In this document: piece after piece, positions 1 to 6,758 of the stretch
How positions within the stretch are numbered: the stretch's first letter is position 1
Layout: every line of letters begins with the position of its first letter
Source of the DNA: an uncultured Elusimicrobia bacterium
GTDB taxonomy: Bacteria; Elusimicrobiota; Endomicrobiia; Endomicrobiales; Endomicrobiaceae
Length of the DNA: 12,674 nt
Reading direction: 5' to 3'
Assembly (NCBI GenBank): GCA_947168325.1
Contig: CAMVLN010000032.1
Span: 1-12,674 of the forward strand
Notes under the pieces: model-generated
The model's database searches: none
The model's input: the letters and a program-made list of their open reading frames with translations, nothing else
What the model was told of the DNA's origin: nothing
Made by a program: the position numbers and the translations under genes

Positions 1-35
1 CAATGACCTTAAGCCTTTCCTGTCAAAGCTATAAA

Positions 36-64
36 ATTATAGCACATCTCTTTTTTTTTGTCAA
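36..64 (-). promoter_or_regulatory. consensus sigma70 promoter with extended -10, directed leftward
   Basis: On the minus strand TTGACA (positions 64-59) is followed by exactly 17 bases and then TATAAT (41-36). TG sits one base before the -10, giving TGCTATAAT. Both hexamers match consensus 6/6, the spacing is optimal and the extended -10 is present. Transcription would start around position 29 and leave the window on the left, so the gene served is not visible. The spacer begins with a run of nine A. Such near-perfect promoters often drive stable RNA or other highly expressed genes; that part is inference. Confidence 0.85.
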
Positions 65-73
65 GTACCTTAG

Positions 74-129
74 AAGTTCTATACATATTGGAATTTTTAA
101 GTTCTTGAAGCCAATATGTGTTTGAACTT
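74..129 (-). other. long imperfect hairpin downstream of metF
   Basis: ACATATTGG (83-91) and CCAATATGT (111-119) form a perfect 9-bp stem. It is extended outward, across a small internal loop, by AAGTTC (74-79) with GAACTT (124-129). A second AAGTTC copy in the loop (99-104) could pair with the same GAACTT, so two folds compete. The hairpin lies between the metF stop and the leftward promoter, and may end metF transcription or protect its 3' end. No U-tract follows on the minus strand, so it is not a canonical intrinsic terminator. Confidence 0.5.
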
Positions 130-141
130 TTACATAAGATT

Positions 142-1005
142 TTATCTAACTATAGAAATAATTTCTTTTACCGGCTCAACCTTGTTTAGTGTATAAAAAT
201 GTATTCCAGGTGCACCATTATTTAATAATTCTTTACATTGTTTTATTGCATATTTTATACCAGCTTCTAAAATTTTTTTTGAGTTGTTTTTTATAGGAGC
301 AAAAGTATTATGAATTTCTTCAGGAACACTTGCTTTGCATCCTTTACAAAATTTAATTAATCCATCATAAGATGTGATTGGTAAAATTCCTGGTATAATT
401 CTTGTTTTTATTCCTGCCTGTCTTACAGATTTAACATAATCAAAATACAACTTATTATCAAAAAATAGTTGAGTTATTACAAAATCTGCACCACAATCTA
501 TTTTGTTTTTTAAATACTTTATATCCAGTTCTTTGTTTGATGATAAAGGATGCATTTCAGGAAACCCTGCAACACCTAAACAAAATTGATTTTTATATTC
601 TTTTCTAATATAACTAATAAGTTCACTACTATATTTGTAATTATCTATTGGTGCATTAGTATTATCTTTAGGATAATCTCCTCTTAAAGCGAGAATATTT
701 TTTATTCCTTTAGCTACTATTTTTTTTAGTATAGTTGCTATTTCATTTTTTGTATGGCAGATACAAGTTAAATGTGCTACTGAGGCAATATCATAAGCTT
801 TTTGAATATGTTCAACTATAGCTAAAGTTTTATCTCTGTTTCCACCACCTGCACCATAAGTACAAGAAATAAAGTCAGGTTTTAGCAGAGAAAATTCTTT
901 TAAAATTTCATGTATTAAGCGAATATCTCCTTCAGGAGTTCTTGCTGGAAAAACTTCAAAAGAAAATGTTCTATCTTTTTGTTGAAATATATCTTTTAGT
1001 AACAA
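142..1005 (-). CDS. metF: methylenetetrahydrofolate reductase (MetF family)
   Basis: Reduces 5,10-methylene-THF to 5-methyl-THF, using FAD, in the cytosol; the product feeds methionine synthesis. The 287-residue length is normal for bacterial MetF. Visible landmarks are SFEVFP (15-20, with the catalytic-region Glu17), CTYGAGGG (48-55), NILALRGDYP (103-112, the Asp of LRGD contacts flavin in known enzymes) and FVITQLFFD in the later barrel strands. The start is TTG at 1005. It places the conserved SFE motif at the usual distance from the N-terminus, and a GGAG SD (1014-1017) lies 8 bases upstream; no in-frame ATG fits. It lies 36 bases after the lipoprotein gene and is probably co-transcribed with it. 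No metH is visible nearby. Confidence 0.95.
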   Translation of the reverse strand: MLLKDIFQQKDRTFSFEVFPARTPEGDIRLIHEILKEFSLLKPDFISCTYGAGGGNRDKTLAIVEHIQKAYDIASVAHLTCICHTKNEIATILKKIVAKGIKNILALRGDYPKDNTNAPIDNYKYSSELISYIRKEYKNQFCLGVAGFPEMHPLSSNKELDIKYLKNKIDCGADFVITQLFFDNKLYFDYVKSVRQAGIKTRIIPGILPITSYDGLIKFCKGCKASVPEEIHNTFAPIKNNSKKILEAGIKYAIKQCKELLNNGAPGIHFYTLNKVEPVKEIISIVR

Positions 1006-1041
1006 TTAAATTACTCCACTTTACTTAATAAATAATGTAAT

Positions 1042-1809
1042 TTATATCATATAGTAGTTTAATGTTGGTAAGTTTATAGTAAAAATAATATTATTTTTCT
1101 CATCCAACACTGTAGCTTTTTTAACAGAATAAATTTTATACTTTTGTAAGTTTCTTACAAGTTCTTGTTTCAATGTTTCTTTTATTGGCATAATAGTTTT
1201 AGCATCTTGTATATTTTTTGCTTTAAAAAATAATGTATCTACATTATAGTTTGAAAATCTTAAATTTGGCTTTTTCCCTAAACTAGAATTAGTAGTTCTA
1301 GAAATACTTAACCTTGCGATATACTCTTCTAAAGAAATATCATACTTATTTTCTATTGCTTGTTTTGCCAACTCTTCAGTCTCAAATTCCATTAATTGCC
1401 TTTCAAAATAATCTGTTCTTGATATATAGCTATGGGATACTTTCTTTATATCATCTATATTTACAAAAATCCGAAGTAGTACCTTATATTGACTGTCAAA
1501 AGCTGAAATAACAACTATGTTAATATCTTTGTTAGAACTTAGAGGAACTCTTGTTATTGCAGAAACAATATCTTGTATTTTTTTATAAATATCTATAACT
1601 TTATTACTGTCATTAGTTGTTAAATCTTCAAAAACAACATCTAAGTATAAAGTAGTTCCATACACATATACAGAAGTATCAACATTTGTTTCTTTTTTTA
1701 TAAAAGCTTGAGTATCTTCTATTAATGTTTCCTTTGGAAAAGTAACATCACAAGACTGTAAAATAAAAATAAGCAACAATAAAGCAAAAACTTGTTTAAT
1801 CGTTATCAT
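1042..1809 (-). CDS. putative lipoprotein of unknown function, overlaps the ftsH-like gene
   Basis: I do not recognise the family. The 255-residue product starts with a signal peptide: a short N-region with Lys5, a hydrophobic run at 7-17 and a lipobox LQSC ending at Cys20. It is therefore probably lipidated and anchored to a membrane facing the periplasm. The mature part is a mixed alpha/beta-looking domain, Lys/Asp/Thr rich, with hydrophobic strands such as TTLYLDVVF and INIVVISAF near residues 52-115 and a central charged helix around 135-165. No catalytic motif is evident. The ATG at 1809 lies inside the last codons of the ftsH-like gene (14-base overlap, different frame), with AAGGAA about 12 bases upstream. 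The overlap implies translational coupling and suggests, as inference, a functional link to the protease as partner, adaptor or substrate. Confidence 0.8.
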   Translation of the reverse strand: MITIKQVFALLLLIFILQSCDVTFPKETLIEDTQAFIKKETNVDTSVYVYGTTLYLDVVFEDLTTNDSNKVIDIYKKIQDIVSAITRVPLSSNKDINIVVISAFDSQYKVLLRIFVNIDDIKKVSHSYISRTDYFERQLMEFETEELAKQAIENKYDISLEEYIARLSISRTTNSSLGKKPNLRFSNYNVDTLFFKAKNIQDAKTIMPIKETLKQELVRNLQKYKIYSVKKATVLDEKNNIIFTINLPTLNYYMI

Positions 1810-3469
1810 TTATTTTAGTATTTCCTTCGACGGTTTGTTGCTCCAAAGTATCACTACTTTTATTTTTAGAATGTTTAGCAAAAATTTGCTCAACTTCTTT
1901 AAAATCAAGCTCTTCTTTCTTTAATAATTCTTGTGCTAAATCATCAACTATATTCCATTCTTTAGTTAAACAATTGGTTACTTTATTTAAACAATCATTT
2001 AGTATATTCATTGTTTCAAGATTTAATTCTTCTTTTAATTTTGAAGACATATTTTCTTTAGGAATAACAGAAAAATCACCAACAAAATTTTTATTACTCA
2101 TACCGAAATTCCATACCATTGCATTGGCTATTTGCATTGCTTTTTGAAAATCAGAATATACACCTGTAGAAGTTGTTTTATACTTTATTTTTTCTGCAGC
2201 ATATCCTCCAAGTGCAACAACAACATCTGCTAATAAAGTTTCTTTACTTTGGGTATGAAGTTCTTCTTTAGGAGAATGAGCAACTAAGCCTAAAGCTCCT
2301 CCTCTAGATTTTAAAGATGCTTTAAAAATTTCATCGGTAGGATGCAATAAATATAAAGCTACTGCATGGCCTGCTTCATGGTAGGCGGTCATTTCTTTTT
2401 CTTCTTTTGTCATTGTAAGATGTGTTTCTAACCCTAAATCGACTCTGTCCATAGCTGCAGCTATATCTTCCATATCAACTAAAGTCTTTTTATTTCTAGT
2501 AGATATTAAAGCTGCTTCCTTAACAATATTTTCTATTTCTGCTGGAGATTTAAATTTTGCATAAGAAGCCAATTTTTTTACATCAATATCACTAGCTGTT
2601 TTTATTTTTCCTAAATAGTATTTAAAAATATCTTTTCTTTCTTCAAAAGTAGGCAAAGTTATTTGAATTTTTCTATCAAATCTACCAGGTCTTAAAAGAG
2701 CTTTATCTAAAATATTTTCATTTGCATTTGTGGCAGCTATAACAACAATATTGTGTGCGGAACTTTCTAGTCCATCCATTTCAACAAGTAATTGATTTTG
2801 AGTACTATTAGTTTCTTCTCCACCACCCATATAAGAAAAAGTTCTACCTCTACCAATAACATCTATTTCGTCTATAAAAATTATACATGAACCTTCTGTA
2901 TAAGCTAGCTTTCTTGCTTGAGCAAACAATTTTCTAACTCTGGATGCCCCAACTCCAACAAAAACTTCTACAAACTCACTTCCTGACATTGAAATAAAAG
3001 GCATTTTCGCCTCTGTAGCTATAGCTTTTGCAAGCAAAGTTTTACCACACCCAGGAGGCCCCATTAACAAAATACCTTTAACTAGTTTTCCGCCTATTTG
3101 TTTTACCCTTCTACTATCTCTAATAATATCAACAACTTCCATTGCTTCTTTTTTTGCAGCTTCAAAACCAATAACATCTGAAAACTTTACATTAACTCTA
3201 TTAGTTTTAACTTTGTTCTTTTTTAATTTTGAAAAGCCACCGCTGAAAAAGAATAAGTATGCTCCAACAAAAACAATTGCCTGTATTGCACCCATAAGAA
3301 TATACATAGGAATATAAGCCAACATTGTATTTCTACCGTAAGAATCTAACCTCATAATTAAAACAATAAAAATCCATATTAAAAATAAAGTTGCAAAAAC
3401 TATAGAAATTAATCCCCAATGATCCATAAAAAACATTTTTATTTTTTTATACCATAACATTTTTTTCAT
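1796..3469 (-). CDS. FtsH-like membrane AAA+ zinc metalloprotease lacking the periplasmic domain
   Basis: Membrane-anchored ATP-dependent protease of the FtsH family, 557 residues against roughly 600-650 for typical FtsH. Two membrane segments (about 19-41 and 50-77) are separated by only about ten residues, so the usual periplasmic domain of about 75 residues is missing. Cytosolic part: Walker A GPPGCGKT (137-144), pore loop Phe170-Val171-Gly172, Walker B IIFIDE (196-201), second region of homology with arginine fingers Arg260 and Arg263, zinc site HEAGH (364-368) and third metal ligand Asp440 in STGVYSD. All catalytic residues are present, so an active enzyme is expected. Oddities are a one-residue insertion in the ATN...LLRPGR segment (ATNANENILDKALLRPGR) and YAKFKSPAEIENIVKEAAL (303-321) where FtsH usually has GFSGADL. 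The tail after about 530 is polar. A GGGAG SD lies 7-8 bases before the ATG. It may be a specialised paralogue; a housekeeping ftsH elsewhere is possible. I withhold the symbol for that reason. Confidence 0.92.
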   Translation of the reverse strand: MKKMLWYKKIKMFFMDHWGLISIVFATLFLIWIFIVLIMRLDSYGRNTMLAYIPMYILMGAIQAIVFVGAYLFFFSGGFSKLKKNKVKTNRVNVKFSDVIGFEAAKKEAMEVVDIIRDSRRVKQIGGKLVKGILLMGPPGCGKTLLAKAIATEAKMPFISMSGSEFVEVFVGVGASRVRKLFAQARKLAYTEGSCIIFIDEIDVIGRGRTFSYMGGGEETNSTQNQLLVEMDGLESSAHNIVVIAATNANENILDKALLRPGRFDRKIQITLPTFEERKDIFKYYLGKIKTASDIDVKKLASYAKFKSPAEIENIVKEAALISTRNKKTLVDMEDIAAAMDRVDLGLETHLTMTKEEKEMTAYHEAGHAVALYLLHPTDEIFKASLKSRGGALGLVAHSPKEELHTQSKETLLADVVVALGGYAAEKIKYKTTSTGVYSDFQKAMQIANAMVWNFGMSNKNFVGDFSVIPKENMSSKLKEELNLETMNILNDCLNKVTNCLTKEWNIVDDLAQELLKKEELDFKEVEQIFAKHSKNKSSDTLEQQTVEGNTKINDND

Positions 3470-3499
3470 TTCTTTACTCCCTAAAAAAAGTATTCCTAT

Positions 3500-3505
3500 A
3501 TTATA
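3500..3505 (-). promoter_or_regulatory. candidate -10 box of the ftsH-lipoprotein-metF unit
   Basis: The minus strand carries a perfect TATAAT at 3505-3500, about 31 bases upstream of the ftsH-like start codon. The -35 region (around 3523-3528) is only a T-run, so the match rests on the -10 and location. The GGGAG ribosome site lies between this box and the ATG. Confidence 0.45.
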
Positions 3506-3526
3506 GTAAAATATTTAATAATAAAA

Positions 3527-3597
3527 AATAGGATAAAATTTTATTTTTTCCTATCCTAATTGTTTTTTATTTAAAATTTCTAATAATAAAAAACAAT
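3527..3597. repeat. competing inverted repeats upstream of the ftsH-like gene, possible bidirectional terminator
   Basis: ATTGTTTTTTATT (3559-3571) and AATAAAAAACAAT (3585-3597) are a perfect 13-bp inverted repeat with a 13-base loop. Just to the left, TAGGATA (3529-3535) pairs with TATCCTA (3553-3559) around a 16-base loop. This left hairpin is followed by a T-run on both strands: TTTTTT at 3563-3568 on the plus strand and a T-rich stretch on the minus strand. The two stems share an edge, so alternative folds are possible. No gene ends here, which makes the role unclear. Confidence 0.5.
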
Positions 3598-3652
3598 CAA
3601 TATAGAAAAGTGTTATTTTTTACATCTTTTTACATCTTTGTTTCTAAAATAA

Positions 3653-3681
3653 TTGACTAATTCATATAAATTATATACACT
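3653..3681 (+). promoter_or_regulatory. candidate promoter of tRNA-Cys and yajQ
   Basis: TTGACT (3653-3658) is followed by 17 bases and TACACT (3676-3681): 5/6 and 4/6 matches to sigma70 consensus at ideal spacing. Initiation near 3688 would leave about 30 bases before the mature tRNA 5' end. A TATAAA at 3681-3686 offers an alternative -10 but has no matching -35. Confidence 0.45.
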
Positions 3682-3718
3682 ATAAAAGATTTAGTACCGT
3701 TTGAAAAAGAGTAAAATT

Positions 3719-3792
3719 GGTGCGATGCCCGAGCTGGTTAAGGGGACAGTCTGCAAAACTGCCTTGCATCGGTTCGAATCCGATTCGCACCT
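3719..3792 (+). tRNA. tRNA-Cys (anticodon GCA)
   Basis: A full cloverleaf is readable. The acceptor GGTGCGA (3719-3725) pairs with TCGCACC (3785-3791), followed by discriminator T73, which is characteristic of tRNA-Cys. The D arm has a CCC/GGG stem and a GG pair in the loop. The anticodon loop CTGCAAA (3751-3757) carries GCA. The T arm is ATCGG-TTCGAAT-CCGAT. Positions 27-43 form an A-C mismatch at the base of the anticodon stem. CCA is not encoded, so it must be added after transcription. A T-run begins at the discriminator (3792-3797), so the T-tract may help termination, or the tRNA is cut out of a longer transcript reaching yajQ. Confidence 0.95.
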
Positions 3793-3826
3793 TTTTTATT
3801 TTTAAAGAATGTAGGAGGTAGGTATT

Positions 3827-4324
3827 ATGGCAAATAATTTTTCTTTTGATATTGTATCTGAAGTAAATTTTATGGAAGTTGATAATGCTATAACTCAAGC
3901 TCAAAAAGAATTGGCACAAAGATATGATTTTAAAGGTTCTAAATCTTCAATAGATTACAACAAAGCTGAAAAAAAGATAACTTTGATTGGTGATGATGAA
4001 TTTAAATTAAAATCTTTAGTAGATATTGTAGAAGGTAAATTTGCAAAAAGAGGAGTTCCTTTGAAATCCATGAATTTTAAAGCTAAAGAACAAGCTTTTG
4101 AAGGAACTGTTAGACAGATTATTGAACTTGTTAGTGGTTTACCTAGTGACAAAGCAAAAGAATTAACAAAGATGATAAAAAATGGAAAATTTAAAGTTAA
4201 TACTCAGATTGAAGGTAGTAAGATAAAAGTTTCTTCCCCTAAAAAAGATGAACTTCAGGCAGTTATTACTTTTCTTAAAAATACTAAATTCTCTCTACCT
4301 TTGCAATTTACAAATTATAGATAA
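3827..4324 (+). CDS. yajQ: YajQ family nucleotide-binding protein
   Basis: Small cytosolic protein of the YajQ (UPF0234) family. Its members bind nucleotides; some are reported to bind cyclic di-GMP and act in regulation. The 165 residues match the family's usual length. Recognisable blocks are FSFDIVSEVNFMEVDNAI (5-22), the YDFKGSKSSID segment (33-43), LVDIVEGKFAKRGV near 64-77, and a C-terminal block with KMIKNGKFKVNTQI, LQAVITFLK and the terminal LPLQFTNYR. It is intact and starts with ATG 8 bases after a strong AGGAGG (3813-3818). It lies 34 bases downstream of tRNA-Cys on the same strand and faces cdsA tail to tail. The biological role in this organism cannot be read from context. Confidence 0.95.
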   Translation: MANNFSFDIVSEVNFMEVDNAITQAQKELAQRYDFKGSKSSIDYNKAEKKITLIGDDEFKLKSLVDIVEGKFAKRGVPLKSMNFKAKEQAFEGTVRQIIELVSGLPSDKAKELTKMIKNGKFKVNTQIEGSKIKVSSPKKDELQAVITFLKNTKFSLPLQFTNYR

Positions 4325-4365
4325 AATTGTTAAATTGCAAAACTAAAACAAACATGTTAAAAAAC

Positions 4366-4445
4366 AAATAAAATTTTATTTTAAATTATCAAAAATTTAC
4401 AAAATACTACAATAAATATAAATAAATTAATTTTTAATTTTATTT
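4366..4445. terminator. AT-only hairpins between convergent yajQ and cdsA
   Basis: The gap between the two stop codons contains a perfect 16-base palindrome of the form AAATAAAATTTTATTT (4366-4381). It also contains a near-perfect stem of AAATAAATTAA (4420-4430) with TTAATTTTATTT (4434-4445), broken by a single bulged base. Both lie where a bidirectional terminator is expected. They contain no G-C pairs and no clear distal T-tract, so termination here is inferred mainly from gene orientation. Confidence 0.35.
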
Positions 4446-4470
4446 AATAAAAAACCTGATTATATTATTA

Positions 4471-5265
4471 CTATTTGTTTATAAACTGTATAAGATAATA
4501 AAATATTGGTGCACAAAATAAATAAGAATCAAATCTATCTAACATTCCACCATGTCCTGGAATAACGGTTCCAGAATCTTTAATATTACAATCTCTTTTA
4601 AATAAAGATTCTGCAAGGTCTGAAAATTGCCCTGTAAAAGAAATAACCAAAGCATAAATTATAGCTTCTAAATTTGTCATTACTTCTTGCATGAATAAAT
4701 ATCTGTAAACTAAAGATACTATTATTGCTGTTGCAACACCTGCTATAGCACCTTCTATAGTTTTTTTAGGACTTACTAATGGAGCAAGTTTATGTTTACC
4801 AAAATTTTTACCTATAAAATATGCTCCTGTATCCAATGTCCACACATTAACAAACAAAAATATAATATAGTGTATTCCATAATCATCGATATTTCTAATT
4901 AAAATCATATGAAAAAAAGCCCATGTTATAAAAAATGCCCCAAAACATGTAATTGCTAATTTAGATGTAATATCTTCTATTGACTTTTTTAACATTGCAC
5001 AAAAGAATAATATAAACATTGATAATATTATAAATTCCTGAATATAACTACCAATACTAATATTTATAAAAAACAATATTGATATGCTTGTGCCTAAAAT
5101 ATTCATAGGATTATATTTTTTACATATAGAATAAAATTCCATAACAGAAAACAATACTACTACAAAAAACATGATATAAAAAGCAAGTCCACCATAATAT
5201 ATACATGCTATAACTATCGGAATTCCAACTAATGCAGTTAAAATTCTTATAATTAAATTGTTCAT
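4471..5265 (-). CDS. cdsA: phosphatidate cytidylyltransferase (CDP-diacylglycerol synthase)
   Basis: Makes CDP-diacylglycerol from phosphatidic acid and CTP, the branch point of phospholipid synthesis, in the inner membrane. The 264-residue protein is a run of hydrophobic helices from about residue 9 to 209. The family signature is complete at 220-246: SLFKRDCNIKDSG followed by PGHGGMLDRFD, with the metal-binding acidic residues intact. The block WTLDTGAYFIGKNFGKHKL (142-160) and the SPKKTIEG motif (165-172) are also typical. The start ATG lies 2 bases after the uppS stop, with a GGGGGA ribosome site inside the end of uppS, so the two are translationally coupled. It is the last gene of the operon. 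Confidence 0.96.
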   Translation of the reverse strand: MNNLIIRILTALVGIPIVIACIYYGGLAFYIMFFVVVLFSVMEFYSICKKYNPMNILGTSISILFFINISIGSYIQEFIILSMFILFFCAMLKKSIEDITSKLAITCFGAFFITWAFFHMILIRNIDDYGIHYIIFLFVNVWTLDTGAYFIGKNFGKHKLAPLVSPKKTIEGAIAGVATAIIVSLVYRYLFMQEVMTNLEAIIYALVISFTGQFSDLAESLFKRDCNIKDSGTVIPGHGGMLDRFDSYLFCAPIFYYLIQFINK

Positions 5266-5267
5266 TA

Positions 5268-5978
5268 CTATAGTCCCCCAAACCTTCTATCCCTTTTTTG
5301 ATAATCAATAATTGCTTTATAAAAATCTTCTTCTGTAAAATCTGGCCATAAAGTTTTTGTTACATATATTTCAGTATATGCTATTTGCCATAATAAAAAA
5401 TTGGAAAGTCTCTTTTCTCCTGAAGTCCTTATTAATAAATCAGGGTCAGGAAGCCCTTTTGTGTACAAACTATCTGAAAAATCTTGCTCTGTAGGATTTT
5501 TTATTCCCTTATCTATTAAATTTTTACAAGCCCTTAAGATTTCTTGCCTTGAACCATAATTTAATGCAACATTCAAAACAAGACCTTTCATATATTTTGT
5601 TTTGTCAATAACCTTTTTTAATTCTTCTTGAATTTCCTTAGACATTTTTGAAATATCGCCAATAACTCTAAACGAGATTCCATTTTTTATCATGGTTGCT
5701 AATTCACTTTTTAAATAAGTTTTTAACAATGCCATTATTGCAGAAACTTCATCTTCTGGTCTTTGCCAATTTTCAGTGGAAAAAGCATATAGGGTCAAAA
5801 CTTGTATGTTTAGCTTTCTTGTAAGCTCAACAATTTTTTTTACAGTCTTGACCCCATTATTATGTCCGATTATTCTGGGCAACATTTGCTTTTTTGCCCA
5901 CCTTCCATTACCATCCATAATTATTGCAACATGTTTTGGTAATTTTTTTAAATCTATCAGTTTGTCCAAAGACACCAT
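5268..5978 (-). CDS. uppS: isoprenyl transferase, undecaprenyl diphosphate synthase
   Basis: Cis-prenyltransferase that elongates farnesyl-PP with isopentenyl-PP to the C55 lipid carrier for peptidoglycan and other envelope polymers. The 236 residues are close to the usual length. Conserved regions are HVAIIMDGNGRWA (16-28, catalytic Asp22), TLYAFSTENW (62-71), LNVALNYGSRQEI (135-147), DPDLLIRTSGEKRLSNFLLW (178-197) and the C-terminal RDRRFGGL. The start ATG lies 12 bases after the ferredoxin stop. Its SD is weak (nothing better than GTGA-like), which suggests dependence on coupling to the upstream gene. Chain length cannot be determined from motifs alone, but a position next to cdsA is classic for uppS. 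Confidence 0.96.
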   Translation of the reverse strand: MVSLDKLIDLKKLPKHVAIIMDGNGRWAKKQMLPRIIGHNNGVKTVKKIVELTRKLNIQVLTLYAFSTENWQRPEDEVSAIMALLKTYLKSELATMIKNGISFRVIGDISKMSKEIQEELKKVIDKTKYMKGLVLNVALNYGSRQEILRACKNLIDKGIKNPTEQDFSDSLYTKGLPDPDLLIRTSGEKRLSNFLLWQIAYTEIYVTKTLWPDFTEEDFYKAIIDYQKRDRRFGGL

Positions 5979-5990
5979 AAGTTCACTTTT

Positions 5991-6164
5991 TTACTTTTGT
6001 GCAATTGCATTTACCGGACAATTTGAAGCACATGCACCACATTCAACACATGCATCACCAATTGCATATTTGTTATCTTCTGTTGCCTTTATTGTTTCTA
6101 CCGGGCAATTTGAAGCACATGCACCACATCCAACACAAACATTTTTGTCTATTACATAAGCCAT
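5991..6164 (-). CDS. 2[4Fe-4S] ferredoxin, clostridial type
   Basis: A 57-residue electron carrier for low-potential redox enzymes in the cytosol. It has two binding motifs, CVGCGACASNCP (Cys10, 13, 16, 20) and CVECGACASNCP (Cys39, 42, 45, 49); each motif's first three Cys together with the last Cys of the other would bind one cluster. The length is typical for clostridial ferredoxins. The start ATG is set by an excellent AGGAGG 8 bases upstream. The gene lies 20 bases after frr and 12 before uppS, so it belongs to the operon. The two halves are unusually alike in DNA: 37 of 39 bases match between 6099-6137 and 6012-6050, including synonymous positions, as expected for a recent internal duplication or gene conversion. 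The gene is short and easily missed by length filters. Confidence 0.96.
   Translation of the reverse strand: MAYVIDKNVCVGCGACASNCPVETIKATEDNKYAIGDACVECGACASNCPVNAIAQK
6012..6137 (-). repeat. near-identical internal DNA repeat within the ferredoxin gene
   Basis: Two 39-base units, 6099-6137 and 6012-6050, lie 87 bases apart, and 37 of 39 bases are the same. They encode the two Cys-rich cluster motifs. The only differences are one Gly/Glu change and one synonymous TGC/TGT change. Confidence 0.85.
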
Positions 6165-6184
6165 TTTATATTCCTCCTTTTTTG

Positions 6185-6745
6185 TTATATTTTCATTAAT
6201 TCTTCTTCTTTTTGCTTAACTAATACTTCTATTTTAGTAATATAGTTATCTGTTAATTTTTGAATATCTATCTCATATTTCTTTTTATCATCTTCAGTAA
6301 TAGATTTTTCTTTTTCCAATTTTTTTATTTCATCAACAATTTGTCTTCTTTCATTTCTAATTGCAATTTTATAATCTTCAGACATTTTATTTACAACTTT
6401 AATAATTTCTCTTCTTCTTTCTTCTGTAAGTGATGGTATAGATATTCTTATAAGTTTCCCATCATTTATAGGTGTAAGGCCTAAATCAGATTTTAATATA
6501 GCTTTTTCAATTGCATTAAGTTGAGACATATCCCAAGGTTTTATCTCTAATGTTCTTCCATCAGGAACACTTACTCCTGCAACTTGATTTAATGCAAGCA
6601 AAGAGCCGTAACTTTCGACTTTTATTCCATCTAAAAGAGCAGCATTTGCCCTACCTGTTCTAACAGTAGAAAAATCATGTTTTACTTTTTCTATAGTTTT
6701 TTTCATAGCTTCTTCACCAGATACTAAAAGTTCTTTCGGTAACAT
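6185..6745 (-). CDS. frr: ribosome recycling factor
   Basis: Splits post-termination ribosomes together with EF-G in the cytosol. The 186 residues match the family length. Conserved features are the RTGRANAALLDGIKVESYG region (29-47), VSVPDGRTLEIKPWD (58-72), SDLGLTPINDG (86-96), PSLTEERRREI (104-114) and RNERR (130-134), with long charged helices forming the three-helix bundle. The ATG at 6745 has GGAGG 5 bases upstream, in the 13-base gap after pyrH. The pyrH-frr adjacency is the common bacterial arrangement. Nothing is abnormal in the sequence. Confidence 0.97.
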   Translation of the reverse strand: MLPKELLVSGEEAMKKTIEKVKHDFSTVRTGRANAALLDGIKVESYGSLLALNQVAGVSVPDGRTLEIKPWDMSQLNAIEKAILKSDLGLTPINDGKLIRISIPSLTEERRREIIKVVNKMSEDYKIAIRNERRQIVDEIKKLEKEKSITEDDKKKYEIDIQKLTDNYITKIEVLVKQKEEELMKI

Positions 6746-6758
6746 TGTTCCTCCACTA

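Noticed and set aside
3680..3919. Minus-strand open frame across the tRNA and the start of yajQ
   Set aside because: It overlaps a full tRNA cloverleaf and a well-supported gene and has no recognisable product.
5999..6199. Plus-strand open frame with repeated His-rich segments, opposite the ferredoxin
   Set aside because: It is the antisense of the Cys-rich ferredoxin repeats; the minus-strand reading has a strong SD and a perfect family match.
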